Position numbers and translations under genes: made by a program. The notes under the pieces were generated by a model. It worked only from the letters and a program-made list of their open reading frames with translations, searched no databases and was not told the DNA's origin. DNA of 64,000 nucleotides from Balaenoptera acutorostrata (lineage: Eukaryota; Chordata; Mammalia; Artiodactyla; Balaenopteridae), in assembly GCF_949987535.1 (NCBI RefSeq), contig NC_080066.1:91407600-91471599 (forward strand), given 5' to 3'. This document shows, in pieces, positions 49,885 to 60,680 of the stretch (its first letter is position 1; each line of letters begins with the position of its first letter).

Positions 49885-51520
49885 AAATTTATTTTTATAA
49901 TAGGGTTTAGCTGATTTTCAATGTTGTTTTTATGCTGCTTTACACCCACTTGATTCACTTACAGAGAGATATCAATAAATACTTTTTAAGACTCTTACTA
50001 GTCAGATATATTGTTCTGCAGTGAATAGGGTGTGTTGAGTCCAGTTCATTGAGGAATGAGTAGGTCTTGTCTAATATATATTTGGTTTATGGAACGGTAT
50101 CTGTACTAATGGCAAACTCTTGTTTTATGCATCACCCCAACTCACCTTTCCCCTTAAGCAGCCATAAGGATGTTTTCTAAATGTGTGACTCTGTTCTGTT
50201 TTTTAATTCAGTTCATGTGTGGCGATTTTTGTATTCCCCCTATAAGTGATATCTTATGAAAAGTTTCTCTTTCTGGCTGAATTATTTCACTTAGAATCAT
50301 CGTACATAAATCCACTCATTATGCTGCTACTGACCTTATGATATTGATTTCATGGCTGAGTGTTATTCCATTGTACATAAGTACCACAACTTCGTTATCC
50401 ATTTTTTTCTTTCCTGGGACATTTAAGGTGTACCGAAGTCGAGGTTCTTGTAAACAGAGTAGCGCTAAACGTTGGGGTGCCTGTGACCTGTCAATTTTTG
50501 GTTTTCCCAAGATATACACCCATGAGTGGAAGTGCCCTATGCTCTGTAGCTGTGTTTTTTCGATGTTTTAGGAAACACCATACACTTCTCCAGAGTGGCC
50601 ATTGGCAGTTTATATCCCGTCCATCAGCATAACAAGGCTCCCTTTTCTCCATGGCCTGTCCTGCATTTCTTGTTTTTACACTTGTTCAGGATGGCCCTTT
50701 TGACTGAGGCAGAGTGAGACTTCTTTGTAGTGCTGATTTGCATTGCCCGCTTGTTTGGTTGGCCAAAAAGGGCGTATGCATTTTTTCCTGAATATATTCA
50801 GGAGAAAACGCATACGCCCTTTTTGGCCAACTGCATCATTGTCTACGTTGTGCCGCTTTTCATGTGCTTTAAAGGCGAGTCCAATCTACCTCTTGAAAAG
50901 TGTTTCCTGCAATTCTGCCTTGCTTTCAAATCCTCTTCCTGGCCTTACCTCAATATATGTTTGCACGATAGTTATCATTTATAACCCTGCAGGTTTGTGA
51001 ATTGCAGTGCCCCTGAGCTGCATTTTTGAACTCGCTTTTTTGCGAGCTGGCTGCAAAACCGCAGGATTGCTTCAGGCCCTATTCTGCTTGCCGGGGGCAG
51101 GCTGAGCCTTTGGCTAATTCTTCTGCCTGATTGGAAATTAGAGTAACATCTTCCTATCCAAACACCTAGAGCTAGTCTCTCTTTGGTTGCCCCTCTTCTC
51201 CTTCATCCTACGGAAAAATTGCCAGGTGTACGAAACAGAAGGTTAAAGGTGCCGATCTTCCAAGTGGGGAGATTGTTAGTACAGCGGCTGGAACTGCGAA
51301 CCCGAGCACCAGGGGTCGAAAAATGAGGTGTGTTTTAGAAACCTATCCCGATCACATGGCATACCATCCTCTGGGTTTCCCATGCATGTTTTAGCTGTAA
51401 GAAGATTCCCTTGAATCTGGAGATTTGGGACCCATGGAATGGTTACCACGCAGTATTCCTTTAAAGGGGCTGCATTTGCTCAGCCAACCTCAGCAATCCT
51501 CTCAGCCCCAAGAGTGTCCA
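49885..51520. repeat. Array unit 3 (transition)
   Basis: It starts like the long form, with the L1 3' terminus present, but ends at the deletion junction ('gagtgtcca' joined directly to 'gtcagatata' at 51520/51521). It is the first copy of subtype A. Confidence 0.9.
50758..50831. repeat. Palindrome in unit 3 (74 nt)
   Basis: Arms of 37 nt beginning 'gttggccaaaaagggcgtat', mirrored to 'atacgccctttttggccaac', with two mismatches and no loop. Confidence 0.96.
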
Positions 51521-53037
51521 GTCAGATATAACCTTTTGTGGTGAATAGGGTGTGTTGAATACAGTTTATTCAGCAGTGAGTCGGTCTTCTTTATTACATA
51601 TTTGGTTCATGGAACGGTACCTGTGCTAATTTCAAGCTCTTGTTTTATGCATCACCCCAACTCACATTTCCCCTTTCGCAGCCATAAGTGTGTTTTGTAA
51701 ATGTGTGACTCTGCTCTCTTTTGTAATTCAGTTCATGTGTAGCGATTTTTACATTCCTTCTATAAGTGATATCTTATGCTACGTTTCTTTTTCTGTGTAT
51801 CTTATTTCACTTAGAGTCATCGTACCTAAAGGCACTCATGATGCTGCTACTAGGCTTAGGACATGGATTTCATGGCTGAGTGATATTCCATTGTACGTAA
51901 GTACCACAACTTCTTTATCCATTTTGCTCTTTCCTGGGGTACTTCAGGTGTACTGAAGTCGAGGTTCTTGTAAACAGAGCAGCCCTAAACTTTGGGGTAC
52001 CTGTGTCCTGTCGATTTTTGGTTTTCCCAAGATATACGCCCATGAGTGGAAGTGCCTTATGCTCTGTAGCTGTGTTTTTTAGTTGTTTTGGGAAACACCA
52101 TACACTTCTCCAGAGTGGCCTGTAGCCATTTACATCCCACCCGTCAGCGTAACAAGGCTCCCTTTTCTCCATGGCTTGTCCTGCATTTCTGGTTTTTATG
52201 CTTGTTCAGGATGGCCCTTTTGACCGAGGCGAAGTGAGACTTCTTTGTAGTGCTGATTTGCATTGCCGCTTGTTTGGTTGGCCAAAAAGGGCGTATGCGT
52301 TTTTTCCTGAATATATTCAGGAAAAATCGCATCCGCCCTTTTTGGACAACTGCATCATTGTCTACGTTTTCCTGCTTTTTATGTGCTTTAAAGTCGAGTC
52401 CAATCTATCTCTTGAAAACTGTTTTCTGCAATCTGTCTTGCTTTCAAGTCCTCTTCAGTTCCTTACCACAATATATGTTTGGACTATAGTTATCATTTAT
52501 AACCCTGCAGGTTTGTGAATTGCAGTGCCCCTGAGCTGCATTTTTGAACTCGCTTTTTTGCGAGCTGGCTGCAAAACCACAGGATTGCTTCAGGCCCTAT
52601 TCTGCTTGCCGGGGGCAGGCTGAGCCTTTGGCTAATTCTTCTGCCTGATTGGAAATTAGAGTAACATCTTCCTGTCTAAACACCTAGAGCTAGTCTCTCT
52701 TTGCTTGCCCCTCTTCCCGTTCATCCTCCGGAAAAATTGCAAAGTGTACGAAACAGGAGGTTAAAGGTGCTGATCTTCCAAGTGGGGAGATTTTAGTACA
52801 GCGGCTGGAAAGGCGAACCCAAGCACCGGGGGGCGAAAAATGAGGTGTGTTTTAGAGACCTATCCCGATCACACGGCGTACCATCCTCTGGGTTTCCCAT
52901 GCATGTTTAAGCTGTAGGAAGATTCCCTTGAAGCTGGAGATTTGGGACCCGTGGAATGGTTACCCCTCAGTATTCCTTTAAAGGGTCTGCATTTGGTCAA
53001 CCAACCTCACCAATCCTCTCAGCCCGAAGAGTGTCCA
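51521..53037. repeat. Array unit 4 (short form, subtype B)
   Basis: A 1517-bp monomer. Subtype B marks: 'tcctgctttttatgtgcttt', 'aaagtcgagtccaatctatc', and an altered right palindrome arm ('cgcatccgccc'). Confidence 0.93.
52277..52350. repeat. Palindrome in unit 4 (74 nt)
   Basis: Left arm as in unit 3. The right arm carries 'cgcatccgccc' and 'ttggacaac', giving three mismatches. Confidence 0.95.
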
Positions 53038-54548
53038 GTCAGATAAAACTTTTTGTGGTGAAAAGGTGTGTTGAATACAGTTTATTGAGCAATGAGTCGG
53101 TCTTCCGTATTACATATTTGGTTTATGGAACGGTCCCTGTGCTAATTTAAAGCTCTTGTTTTATGCATCACCCCAACTCACATTTCCCCTTACGCAGCCA
53201 TAAGTGTGTTTTCTAAATGTGTGGCTCTGCTGTTTTGAAATTCAGTTCATGTGTAGCGATTTTTACATTCCTTGTATAAGTGATATGCTACATTTCTTTT
53301 TCTGTGTATCTTATTTCACTTAGAGTCATCGTACCTCAAGGCACTCATTATGCTGCTATTATGCTTATGACATTGATTTCATTGCTGAGAGATATTCCAT
53401 TGTATGTAAGTATCACAACTTCTTTATCCATTTCTCTCTTTCCTGGGGTACTTCAGGTGTACCGAAATCTAGGTTCTTTTAAACAGAGCAGCCCTAAACT
53501 TTGGGGTGCCTGTGTCCTGTCAATTTTTGGTTTTCCCAAGATATACGCCCACGAGTGGAAGTGCCCTATGCTCTGTAACTGTGTTTTTTGGATGTTTTAG
53601 GAAACACCATACACTTCGCCAGAGTGCCCGGTAGCCATTTACATCCCGCCCGTCAGCGTAACAAGGCTCCCTTTTCTCCATGGCCTGTCCTGCTTTTCTG
53701 GTTTTTACGCTTATTCAGGATGGCCCTCTTGACCCAGGCGGAGTGAGACTTCTTTGTAGTGCTGATTTGCATTGCCCGCTTGTTTGGTTGGCCAAAAAGG
53801 GCGTATGCGTTTTTTCCTGAATATATTCAGGAAAAAACGCATACGCCCTTTTTGGCCAACTGCATCATTGTCTACGTTGTGCCGCTTTTCATGTGCTTTA
53901 AAGGCGAGTCCAATCTACCTCTTGAAAAGTATTTCCTGCAATTGTGCCTTGCTTTCAAATCCTCTTCCTGGCCTTACCTCAATATATGTTTGCACGATAG
54001 TTAACATTTATAACCCTGCAGGTTTGTGAATTGCAGTGCCCCTGAGCTGCATTTTTGAACTCGCTTTTTTTGAGCTCGCTGCAGAACCGCAGGATCGCTT
54101 CAGGCCCTATTCTGCTTGCGGGGGGCAGGCTGAGCCTTTGGCTAATTCTTCTGCCTGATTGGAAATTAGAGTAACATCTTCCTGTCCAAACATCTAGAGC
54201 TAGTCTCTCTTTGGTTGCCCCTCTTCCCGTTCATCCTCCGGAAAAATTGCCAGGTGTACGAAACAGGAGGTTAAAGGTGCTGATCTTCCAAGTGGGGAGA
54301 TTGTTAGTACAGCGGCTGGAACGGCAAACCCGAGCACCAGGGGGCGAAAAATGAGGTGTGTTTTAGAAACCTATCCCGATGACACGGCGTACCATCCTCT
54401 GGGGTTCCCATGCATGTTTTAGCTGTAGGAAGATTCCTTTGAAGCTGGAGATTTCGTACCCATGGAATAGTTATCACGCAGTATTACTTTAAAGGGTCTG
54501 CATTTGCTCAGCCAACCTCAGCAATCCTCTCAGCCCCAAGAGTGTCCA
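53038..54548. repeat. Array unit 5 (short form, subtype A)
   Basis: A 1511-bp monomer carrying the exact palindrome at 53787-53860 and subtype A marks ('tgccgcttttcatgtgcttt', 'aaaggcgagtccaatctacc'). Confidence 0.93.
53787..53860. repeat. Exact palindrome in unit 5 (37 bp arms, no loop)
   Basis: The 37 bases from 53787 are the exact reverse complement of the 37 bases ending at 53860. The centre is 'cctgaatatattcagg'. Confidence 0.98.
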
Positions 54549-56048
54549 GTCAGATATAACCTTTTGTGGTGAATAGGGTGTGTTGAATACAATTTATTGA
54601 GCAATGAGTCGGTCTTCTCTATTACATATTGGGTTTATGGAACGGTACCTGTGCTAATTTCAAACTCTAGTTTTATGCATCACCCCAACTCACCTTTCCC
54701 CTTACGCAGCCATAAGTGTGTTTTCTAAATGTGTGACTCTGCTCTGTTTTGAAATTCAGTTCATGTGTAGCGATTTTTACATTCCTTCTATAAGTGATAT
54801 CTTATGATACGTTTCTTTTTCTGTGTATCTTATTTTACTTAGAGTCCTCGTACCTAGAGGCACTCATGATGCTGCTACTAGGCTTATGACATTGATTTCA
54901 TGGCTGAGTGATATTCCATTATACGTAAGTACCAAAACATCTTTATCCATTTTTCTCTTTCCTGGGGTACTTAAGGTGTACCGAAGTCGAGGTTCTTGTA
55001 AACAGAGCAGCCATAAACTTTGGGGTACCTGTGTACTGTCGATTTTTGGTTTTCCCAAGATATATGCCCATAAGTGTAGCTGTGTTTTCTATATGTTTTA
55101 GGAAACACCATACACTTCTCCAGAGTGCCCTGTGGCCATTTACATCCCACCCGTCAGCGTAAGAAAGCGCCCTTTTCTCCATGGTTTGTCCTGCATTTCT
55201 GGTTTTTATGCTTGTTCAGGATGGCCCTTTTGACTGAGGCGAAGTGAGACTTCTTTGTAGTGCTGATTTGCATTGCCCGCTTGTTTGGTTGGCCAAAAAG
55301 GGCGGATGCGTTTTTTCCTGAATATATTCAGGAAAAATCGCATCCGCCCTTTTTGGCCAACTGCATCATTGTCTACATTTTCCTGCTTTTTATGTGCTTT
55401 AAAGTCGAGTCCAATCTATCTCTTGAAAACTGTTTTCTGCAATCTGTCTTGCTTTCAAGTCCTCCTCATTTCCTTACCTCAATATATGTTTGGACTATAG
55501 TTATCATTTATAACCCTGCAGGTTTGTGAATTGCAGTGCCCCTGAGCTCCATTATTCAACTCGTTTTTTGCGAGCTGGCTGCAAAACCGCAGGATTGCTT
55601 CAGGCCCTATTCTGCTTGCCGGGGGCAGGCTGAAACTTTGACTAAATCTTCTGCCTGATTGTAAATTAGAGTAACATCTTCCTGTCCAAACACCTAGAGC
55701 TACTTTCTCTTTGGTTGCCCCTCTTCCCGTTCATCCTCCGGAAAAATTGCAAAGTATACGAAACAGGAGGTTAAAGGTGCCGATCTTCCAATTGGGGAGA
55801 TTGTTAGTACAGTGGCTGGAACGGCAAACCCGAGCAACAGGGGGTGAAAAATGAGGTGTGTTTTAGAAACCTATCCCGATGACACGGCGTACCATCCTCT
55901 GGGGTTCCCATGCATGTTTTAGCTGTAGGAAGATTCCCTTGAATCTGGAGATTTGGGACCCATGGAATGGTTACCACGCAGTATTACTTTAAAGGGTCTG
56001 CATTTGCTCACCGAACCTCACCAATCCTCTCAGCCCCAAGAGTGTCCA
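54549..56048. repeat. Array unit 6 (short form, subtype B)
   Basis: A 1500-bp monomer with subtype B marks. It also has an 18-bp deletion at 55075-55076, before 'tagctgtg', shared with unit 7. Confidence 0.93.
55288..55361. repeat. Palindrome in unit 6 (74 nt)
   Basis: Both arms carry the GGATGCG/CGCATCC variant, so pairing is kept at that place. One mismatch remains, in the T/A run. Confidence 0.97.
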
Positions 56049-57440
56049 GTCAGATTTAACCTTTTGTGGTGAATAGGGTGTGTTGAATACAGTTTATTCA
56101 GCAGTGAGTCGGTCTTCTCTATTACATATTTGGTTCATGGAACGGTACCTGTGCTAATTTCAAGCTCTTGTTTTATGCATCACCCCAACTCACCTTTCCC
56201 CTTTCGCAGCCATAAGTGTGTTTTGTAAATGTGTGATTCTGCTCTTTTGTAATTCAGTTCATGTGTAGCGATTTTTACATTCCTTCTATAAGTGATATCT
56301 TATGCTACATTTCTTTTTCTGTGTATCTTATTTCACTTAGAGTCATCGTACCTAAAGGCACTCATGATGCTGCTACTAGGCTTAGGACATTGATTTCATG
56401 GCTGAGTGATATTGCATTGTACGTAAGTACCACAACTTCTTTATCCATTTTTCTCTTTCCTGGGGTACTCAAGGTGTTCCGAAGTCGATGTTCTTGTAAA
56501 CAGAGCAGCCCTAAACTTTGGGGTGCCTGTGTCCTGTCGATTTTTGGTTTTCCCAAGATATACGCCCATGAGTGTAGCTGTGTTTTTTATATGTTTTAGG
56601 AAACACCATACACTTCTCCAGAGTGCCCTGTGGCCATTTACATCCTGCCCGTCAGCGTAACAATGCTCCCTTTTCTCCATGGTTTGTCCTGCATTTCTGG
56701 TTTTCAGGCTTGTTCAGGATGGCCCTTTTGACCGAGGCGGAGTGAGACTTCTTTGTAGTGCTGATTTGCATTGCCCGCTTGTTTGGTTGGCCCAAAAGGG
56801 CGTATGCGTTTTTTCCTGAACATATTCAGGAAAAAATGCATGCGCCCTTTTTGGCCAACTGCATCATTGTCTACGTTGTGCCGCATTTCATGTGCTTTAA
56901 AGGCGAGTCCAATCTACCTCTTGAAAATTGTTTCCTGCAATTCTGCCTTGCTTTCAAATCCTCTTCCTGGCCTTACCTCAATATATGTTTGGACTATAGT
57001 TATCATTTATAACCCTGCAGGTTTGTGAATTGCAGTGCCCCTAAGCTCCATTTTTCAACTTGCTTTTTTGGAACTGGCCACCAAGCCACAGGAGTACTTC
57101 AGGCCCCATTCTGGTTTCAGGGGGCAGGCTGAGCCTTTGGTTAATTCTTCTTCTGATTGGCAATTAGAGTCACATTTGCTTGTCCATACACCTAGAGCTA
57201 GTCTCTCATTGTTTCCCCCTCTTCCCATTCGCCCTCTGCACAAATTGCAGATTGTGAGATACAGGAGGTTAAAGGTGCTGATTCTCCAAGTGGTGAGCTT
57301 GTTTGTATAGAGGCTGGAGGGGTGAACCCGACTACCAGGATATGAGGAGATGATGTGTCTTTTCCCACCTCTTCCCGTTCAAACTGTGTATCATTTTTTG
57401 GGTGTCTCAGTCATGTTTTAGCTGTAGGAAGAGTCCCCTG
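56049..57440. repeat. Array unit 7 (right edge, subtype A/B mosaic)
   Basis: Subtype A marks follow the palindrome, but 'tttggactatagttatc' further on is a B mark. After 57030 the sequence diverges, and homology ends near 57440. Confidence 0.88.
56786..56859. repeat. Palindrome in unit 7 (74 nt)
   Basis: Left arm 'gttggcccaaaagggcgtat', right arm 'catgcgccctttttggccaac'. A few mismatches. Confidence 0.93.
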
Positions 57441-57655
57441 CGTATAAGGAGAATACCAGGGATTTTTCCAAATCAGTGTCTCCCCGAAGCCCAAACTGGG
57501 AAATTTTTAAGCTACGGGTACATGTATGTTCATTAAGGGCCTTGGGCAGTAGGCATAGTCCGAGCTTTAGATGATTGAAGTCTTCAGGGTCAGAAGCACT
57601 CACCATCGCTCTCCTTTAAGTTACATTTTATCTGTCGTTGATAGATGAGGTAGAT
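57441..57655. other. Right flank of the array, unassigned
   Basis: No homology to the monomers and no other family recognised. Confidence 0.4.
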
Positions 57656-57850
57656 ATAGATATCTGTTCTTTTTCACATTATTTCCCCTTATATGTTATT
57701 ACAAAATATTGAGTGTAGTTCCCTTTGGTATACAGTAGTTCCTTGTTGATGATCTATTTTATACATAGCAGTGTGTATGTGTTAATCCCAAACTGTTAAT
57801 TTATCCCTCCTTCCGTGTTTCCCCCTTGGTAATAATAAGTTATAAGATTT
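57656..57850 (-). repeat. L1 3' fragment
   Basis: 'tgagtgtagttccctttggt', 'tatacagtagttccttgttg' and 'tgatctattttatac' follow the same antisense L1 3' sequence seen at 44300-44400 and 45000. Confidence 0.75.
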
Positions 57851-59439
57851 TATACTTCTCAGAAATTGGCGAACTGAAAGAGAGGTATTGTTTTCAATGG
57901 AAAAGCATTCAAACAAGATTGAAGCTTCAGCCAAGATTATTAGATGTACATCCTTGGAAAGAAATCCCTTCATTTCTCTAATGTTAACCTGAAAAATAAG
58001 ACAAATCCCTCCACTGAACTTGCTTATAATAAAGTGATGGAAATATCAAATGGAAGTTTTAGAAACATCTTATTTTACACGAGCCTTATACACTGCTCTA
58101 TGTTAATTACAGTTTGGCTCACACATCTGTTCATTGAAGTTACAATGTTCTCAAATTCCGTTACTGATCCTCCAGAGTGGGCCCCAACAAGGGTCCCCCT
58201 GCCCAGTGTCACTGGAGCCAACAGAACAAGACTGAGTTTGGTTCAGAAGCAAAGGAAAACTTTATAATTTGATCAGAGAATGGAGAGCTGAGAGCGTGCG
58301 CTCCCCCGCAGGCTGTGGGCCGGGCTGCTGTGTAGGGATCCCGTCAGCGTCAGCGGGAGGCAAGGGGCGGAGCTCTCCAGGGCCGGGTTGGGTGGAGCTC
58401 AGGTTCTGTGTCGCGGTGTCTGCACGGAGCCCCACGAGCTGAGGTGTCGGCCCAGCCATTTTGCACTAGGAAATCGGGTCTGAAGTGCCGACTGTGAGGC
58501 CTCTGCCTGCGGAACCCTACGAGCAAGTGAAATTAGACAAAGCACAAAGGAAAAAAAGGTTAGACTTTATTTTATTGCCCAGATTCTATTTTTATCTACA
58601 AGGAATTTTTAATGAGCTTTGCCGATGACAAAGCCCTCCTCTGCCTTTTTTTGCTCCTCACTCTTGGGGGGCTGAGGGTGCAGACCCCTCTTCTGTGACT
58701 GCTTCGTGCCGATTTGGGTGTGCTCATACACGGGGGGAGGGGCAGGACTTCTCCCCGTCAGCCTCCAGGTGAGTTTGATTGTCCCCAGGGCTCCTCCCTC
58801 ACTGCTCGTTCGCCTGAGCACCAGCATTGGAAGTGTTATAGATTCTAATGACTTTTAAGGGTCCAGGAAAGAGATGTCCAGAGACGCTAGGGTGGCCGGT
58901 TTTACCCCCGCCCCACATTTGTTCGGCCACCTTAGGCTGATGGTTTCTGCCAGCCTAGATGCTCTGACTAGTAGTCTGCGCTTTCTTCAATTAGGCCACT
59001 GAATTAACTTAAAAACAGCACCAGGTGTCAGAGCCCTGCCTGCTCAACTCCCAGACAGTCCAGGGCCGGTGGTGATCCAGGACCATGACGGCCACTGAGT
59101 CAACGGACTTTTGAAGTAGCTAGGAGTCCAGCCGGTCTCATTGGCTGCCGTCACTGCCGTGCATGTTGGCTTTTCTATGGTGACAGCATTATATACGCTT
59201 CCCCTGCCAAGCTTATTAGCTCCCCTCTGGGTGCAGTAATTCCTACAACCAGAAGTCTGCTCTTTTGGGGCCCACTCTTGTTGCTTTCTGGAAGAGAAGC
59301 TCCAGGTCAAGTGACGGTCACACGAGTCGTCATGGCGCCCGTTGCCCCAGGTTGTCTCACTGGAGGTTGGAGCTTGAGGGCCTCCTCACTCGAGGTCAGT
59401 GTGCCCACGGAGCGATCCCTGCAACTTCAGGGCAAGGTG
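57851..59439. other. Unassigned DNA, possibly endogenous-retrovirus flank
   Basis: GC-rich from 58260 to 58480. The minus frame 59310-59044 lies directly downstream (minus sense) of the pol remnant and could be a further part of it. No LTR pair was found, and no family can be named from the sequence alone. Confidence 0.35.
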
Positions 59440-60410
59440 GGTGGTTAGGATCACCAAGTGGGCTTCTTTTCCCTTAGGAGGCAGCTGGCCTTGTGGGCTG
59501 CTGATTTACAGGTTTTTAGAAACCCCCAGTATCCTGGCTGGATGGGGCGGCAGGCCCAGCCCTTGGTGACCATAGTTTCTCCTACCTGGAGTGCATTCTT
59601 GAGTTGTTCCATTTCAAGTGGTCCCAGTTTTTGCACTAATACTCCAAGGGCGATTCACCTTCTACCGGGAAGGTAAAGGTCAAAGGGTTTAGCTAAATTT
59701 AGGAGGTCCAGGGCAAGGGCCTGAATTAACTGCTCTTTCAATTCTTGAAAGGCCGCTTCTGGATTCCATTCAAAAAGATCATCATCTTTTCCTTTCACTG
59801 TTTCATATAGAGGCCCAGCTATTAGACTGTAGTTAGGGATGCAGATGCAGCAAACCCCGGCCTCCCCAGGAACGCTTAAGCTGTCTTCTTGTTTTAGGAA
59901 TGGTAAGGCTGCAAATGGCTTCCTGGGATGGGCTTCTCCGACCTTCTGTGAGAATGAAGCCCAGGCAGGTCACCTTAGTCTGTGATATTTGAGCCTTTTT
60001 CTTGGACACCTTCTATCCTTTATTGCCTGGGTAGTTCAGAGACCTCCTTAGTAGGGCTGGCGATCAGAATGTTGTCTGCCTATTGAAGGAGGGTTCACTT
60101 CTCCAGAGGTAGATCTTTTAGGTCTTTAGCTAAAGTTTCCCTGAAGATGGTGGGGGAATTTTTGAACCCTTGTGGTAGGACGGCCCAGCAGTATTCTTTT
60201 TGATGTATGTTAAGTCCTGCCAGTCAAAAGCTAACCTTCCTTGTGACTCTGGGACTAATGGAATACAGAAGAGGCATCTTTTAAGTCTAATACAGAATAC
60301 CATGTGCTGGTGGAGAGTAGAATGACAAGCAGGGTGTAGGAATTAGGAACTACTGGATGTATATCCTCGGTGGCTTCACTGACTGTCCTGACGTCCTTTA
60401 CCAGGTACCC
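59440..60410 (-). pseudogene. Class-I endogenous retrovirus pol remnant (RT to connection region)
   Basis: An ancient germline retroviral pol piece, read on the minus strand. RT block landmarks are a 'VVPNSYTLL' segment and 'WYSVLDLKDA' (near 60270-60350), a degenerate 'LPQGF'-type step (near 60165), and a YxDD-type catalytic site in which the motif is altered (near 60080-60090). A connection-region segment 'VQKLGPL'-like follows at about 59610-59640. The order and spacing fit gammaretrovirus-like pol. Frames change repeatedly and stops are frequent, so there is no functional product. Only pol is recognised; gag, env and LTRs are not demonstrated. Confidence 0.85.
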
Positions 60411-60680
60411 AGCAGCCCACGGGGCTCTCGTGGTCAGGCCGCCCCAGGATATGGAGCTCACCTGTACAGGTACCCAGCAGCCCATGGGGCTCTCATGGTC
60501 AGGCCCTTCCCAGGATATGGAGCTCACCTGGGCTGGCACCCAGCAGCCCACGGGGCTCTCGTGGTCAGGCCCCTCCCAGGATATGGAGCTCACCTGGTCT
60601 GGCACCCAGCAGCCCACGGGGCTCTCATGGGCAGGGCCCTCCCAGGATACATAGCTCACATGCACAGGTACCCTGCAGGC
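60405..60680. repeat. 66-bp minisatellite (about 4 copies)
   Basis: Unit starts at 60405, 60470, 60536, 60602 and 60668, each beginning 'gtacccagcagcccac' or 'gcacccagcagccca', give periods of 65, 66, 66 and 66. Since 66 is divisible by three, a minus-strand frame stays open through most of it (60761-60255). The 65-bp copy shifts that frame. Confidence 0.95.

Larger units (their letters stand above)
45500..57440. repeat. Tandem array of L1-chimeric 1.5-1.75-kb monomers
   Basis: Eight units (the first and last partial) repeat in the same orientation. Each has an antisense L1 3'-region part (landmarks 'atggctgagtaatattccat'-like, then 'gatttgcatt'), a 74-nt palindrome, then about 0.9 kb of sequence found nowhere else in the window ('cctgcaggtttgtgaattgc', 'agtgcccctgagc', 'ggcaggctgagcc', 'catgcatgttttagctgta'). 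The left units are diverged, the central ones very similar, and the right edge diverged again. The unit size resembles what I remember of the 'common cetacean satellite' (about 1.58-1.76 kb), but identity with it is untested. Confidence 0.93.

Noticed and set aside
53787..53860. Annotated microRNA gene in the palindrome
   Set aside because: The hairpin form alone is not enough, and no expression evidence is available. It is reported as a finding instead.
47268..56859. CRISPR-like array because of short palindromes at even spacing
   Set aside because: The spacing is 1.5-1.75 kb and the intervening DNA is itself repeated; the genome is mammalian.
50743..57028. Recurrent 75-115-codon frames in every satellite unit (for example starting MLICIARLFGWPK or MPACLVGQKGRM)
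   Set aside because: They read straight through the palindrome and L1-derived sequence, differ in length between units, and have no domain. They recur because the DNA repeats.
58150..58560. 3' LTR of the retroviral remnant
   Set aside because: No matching second copy was found near 61-62 kb, and no TG..CA ends or polyadenylation pattern could be shown.
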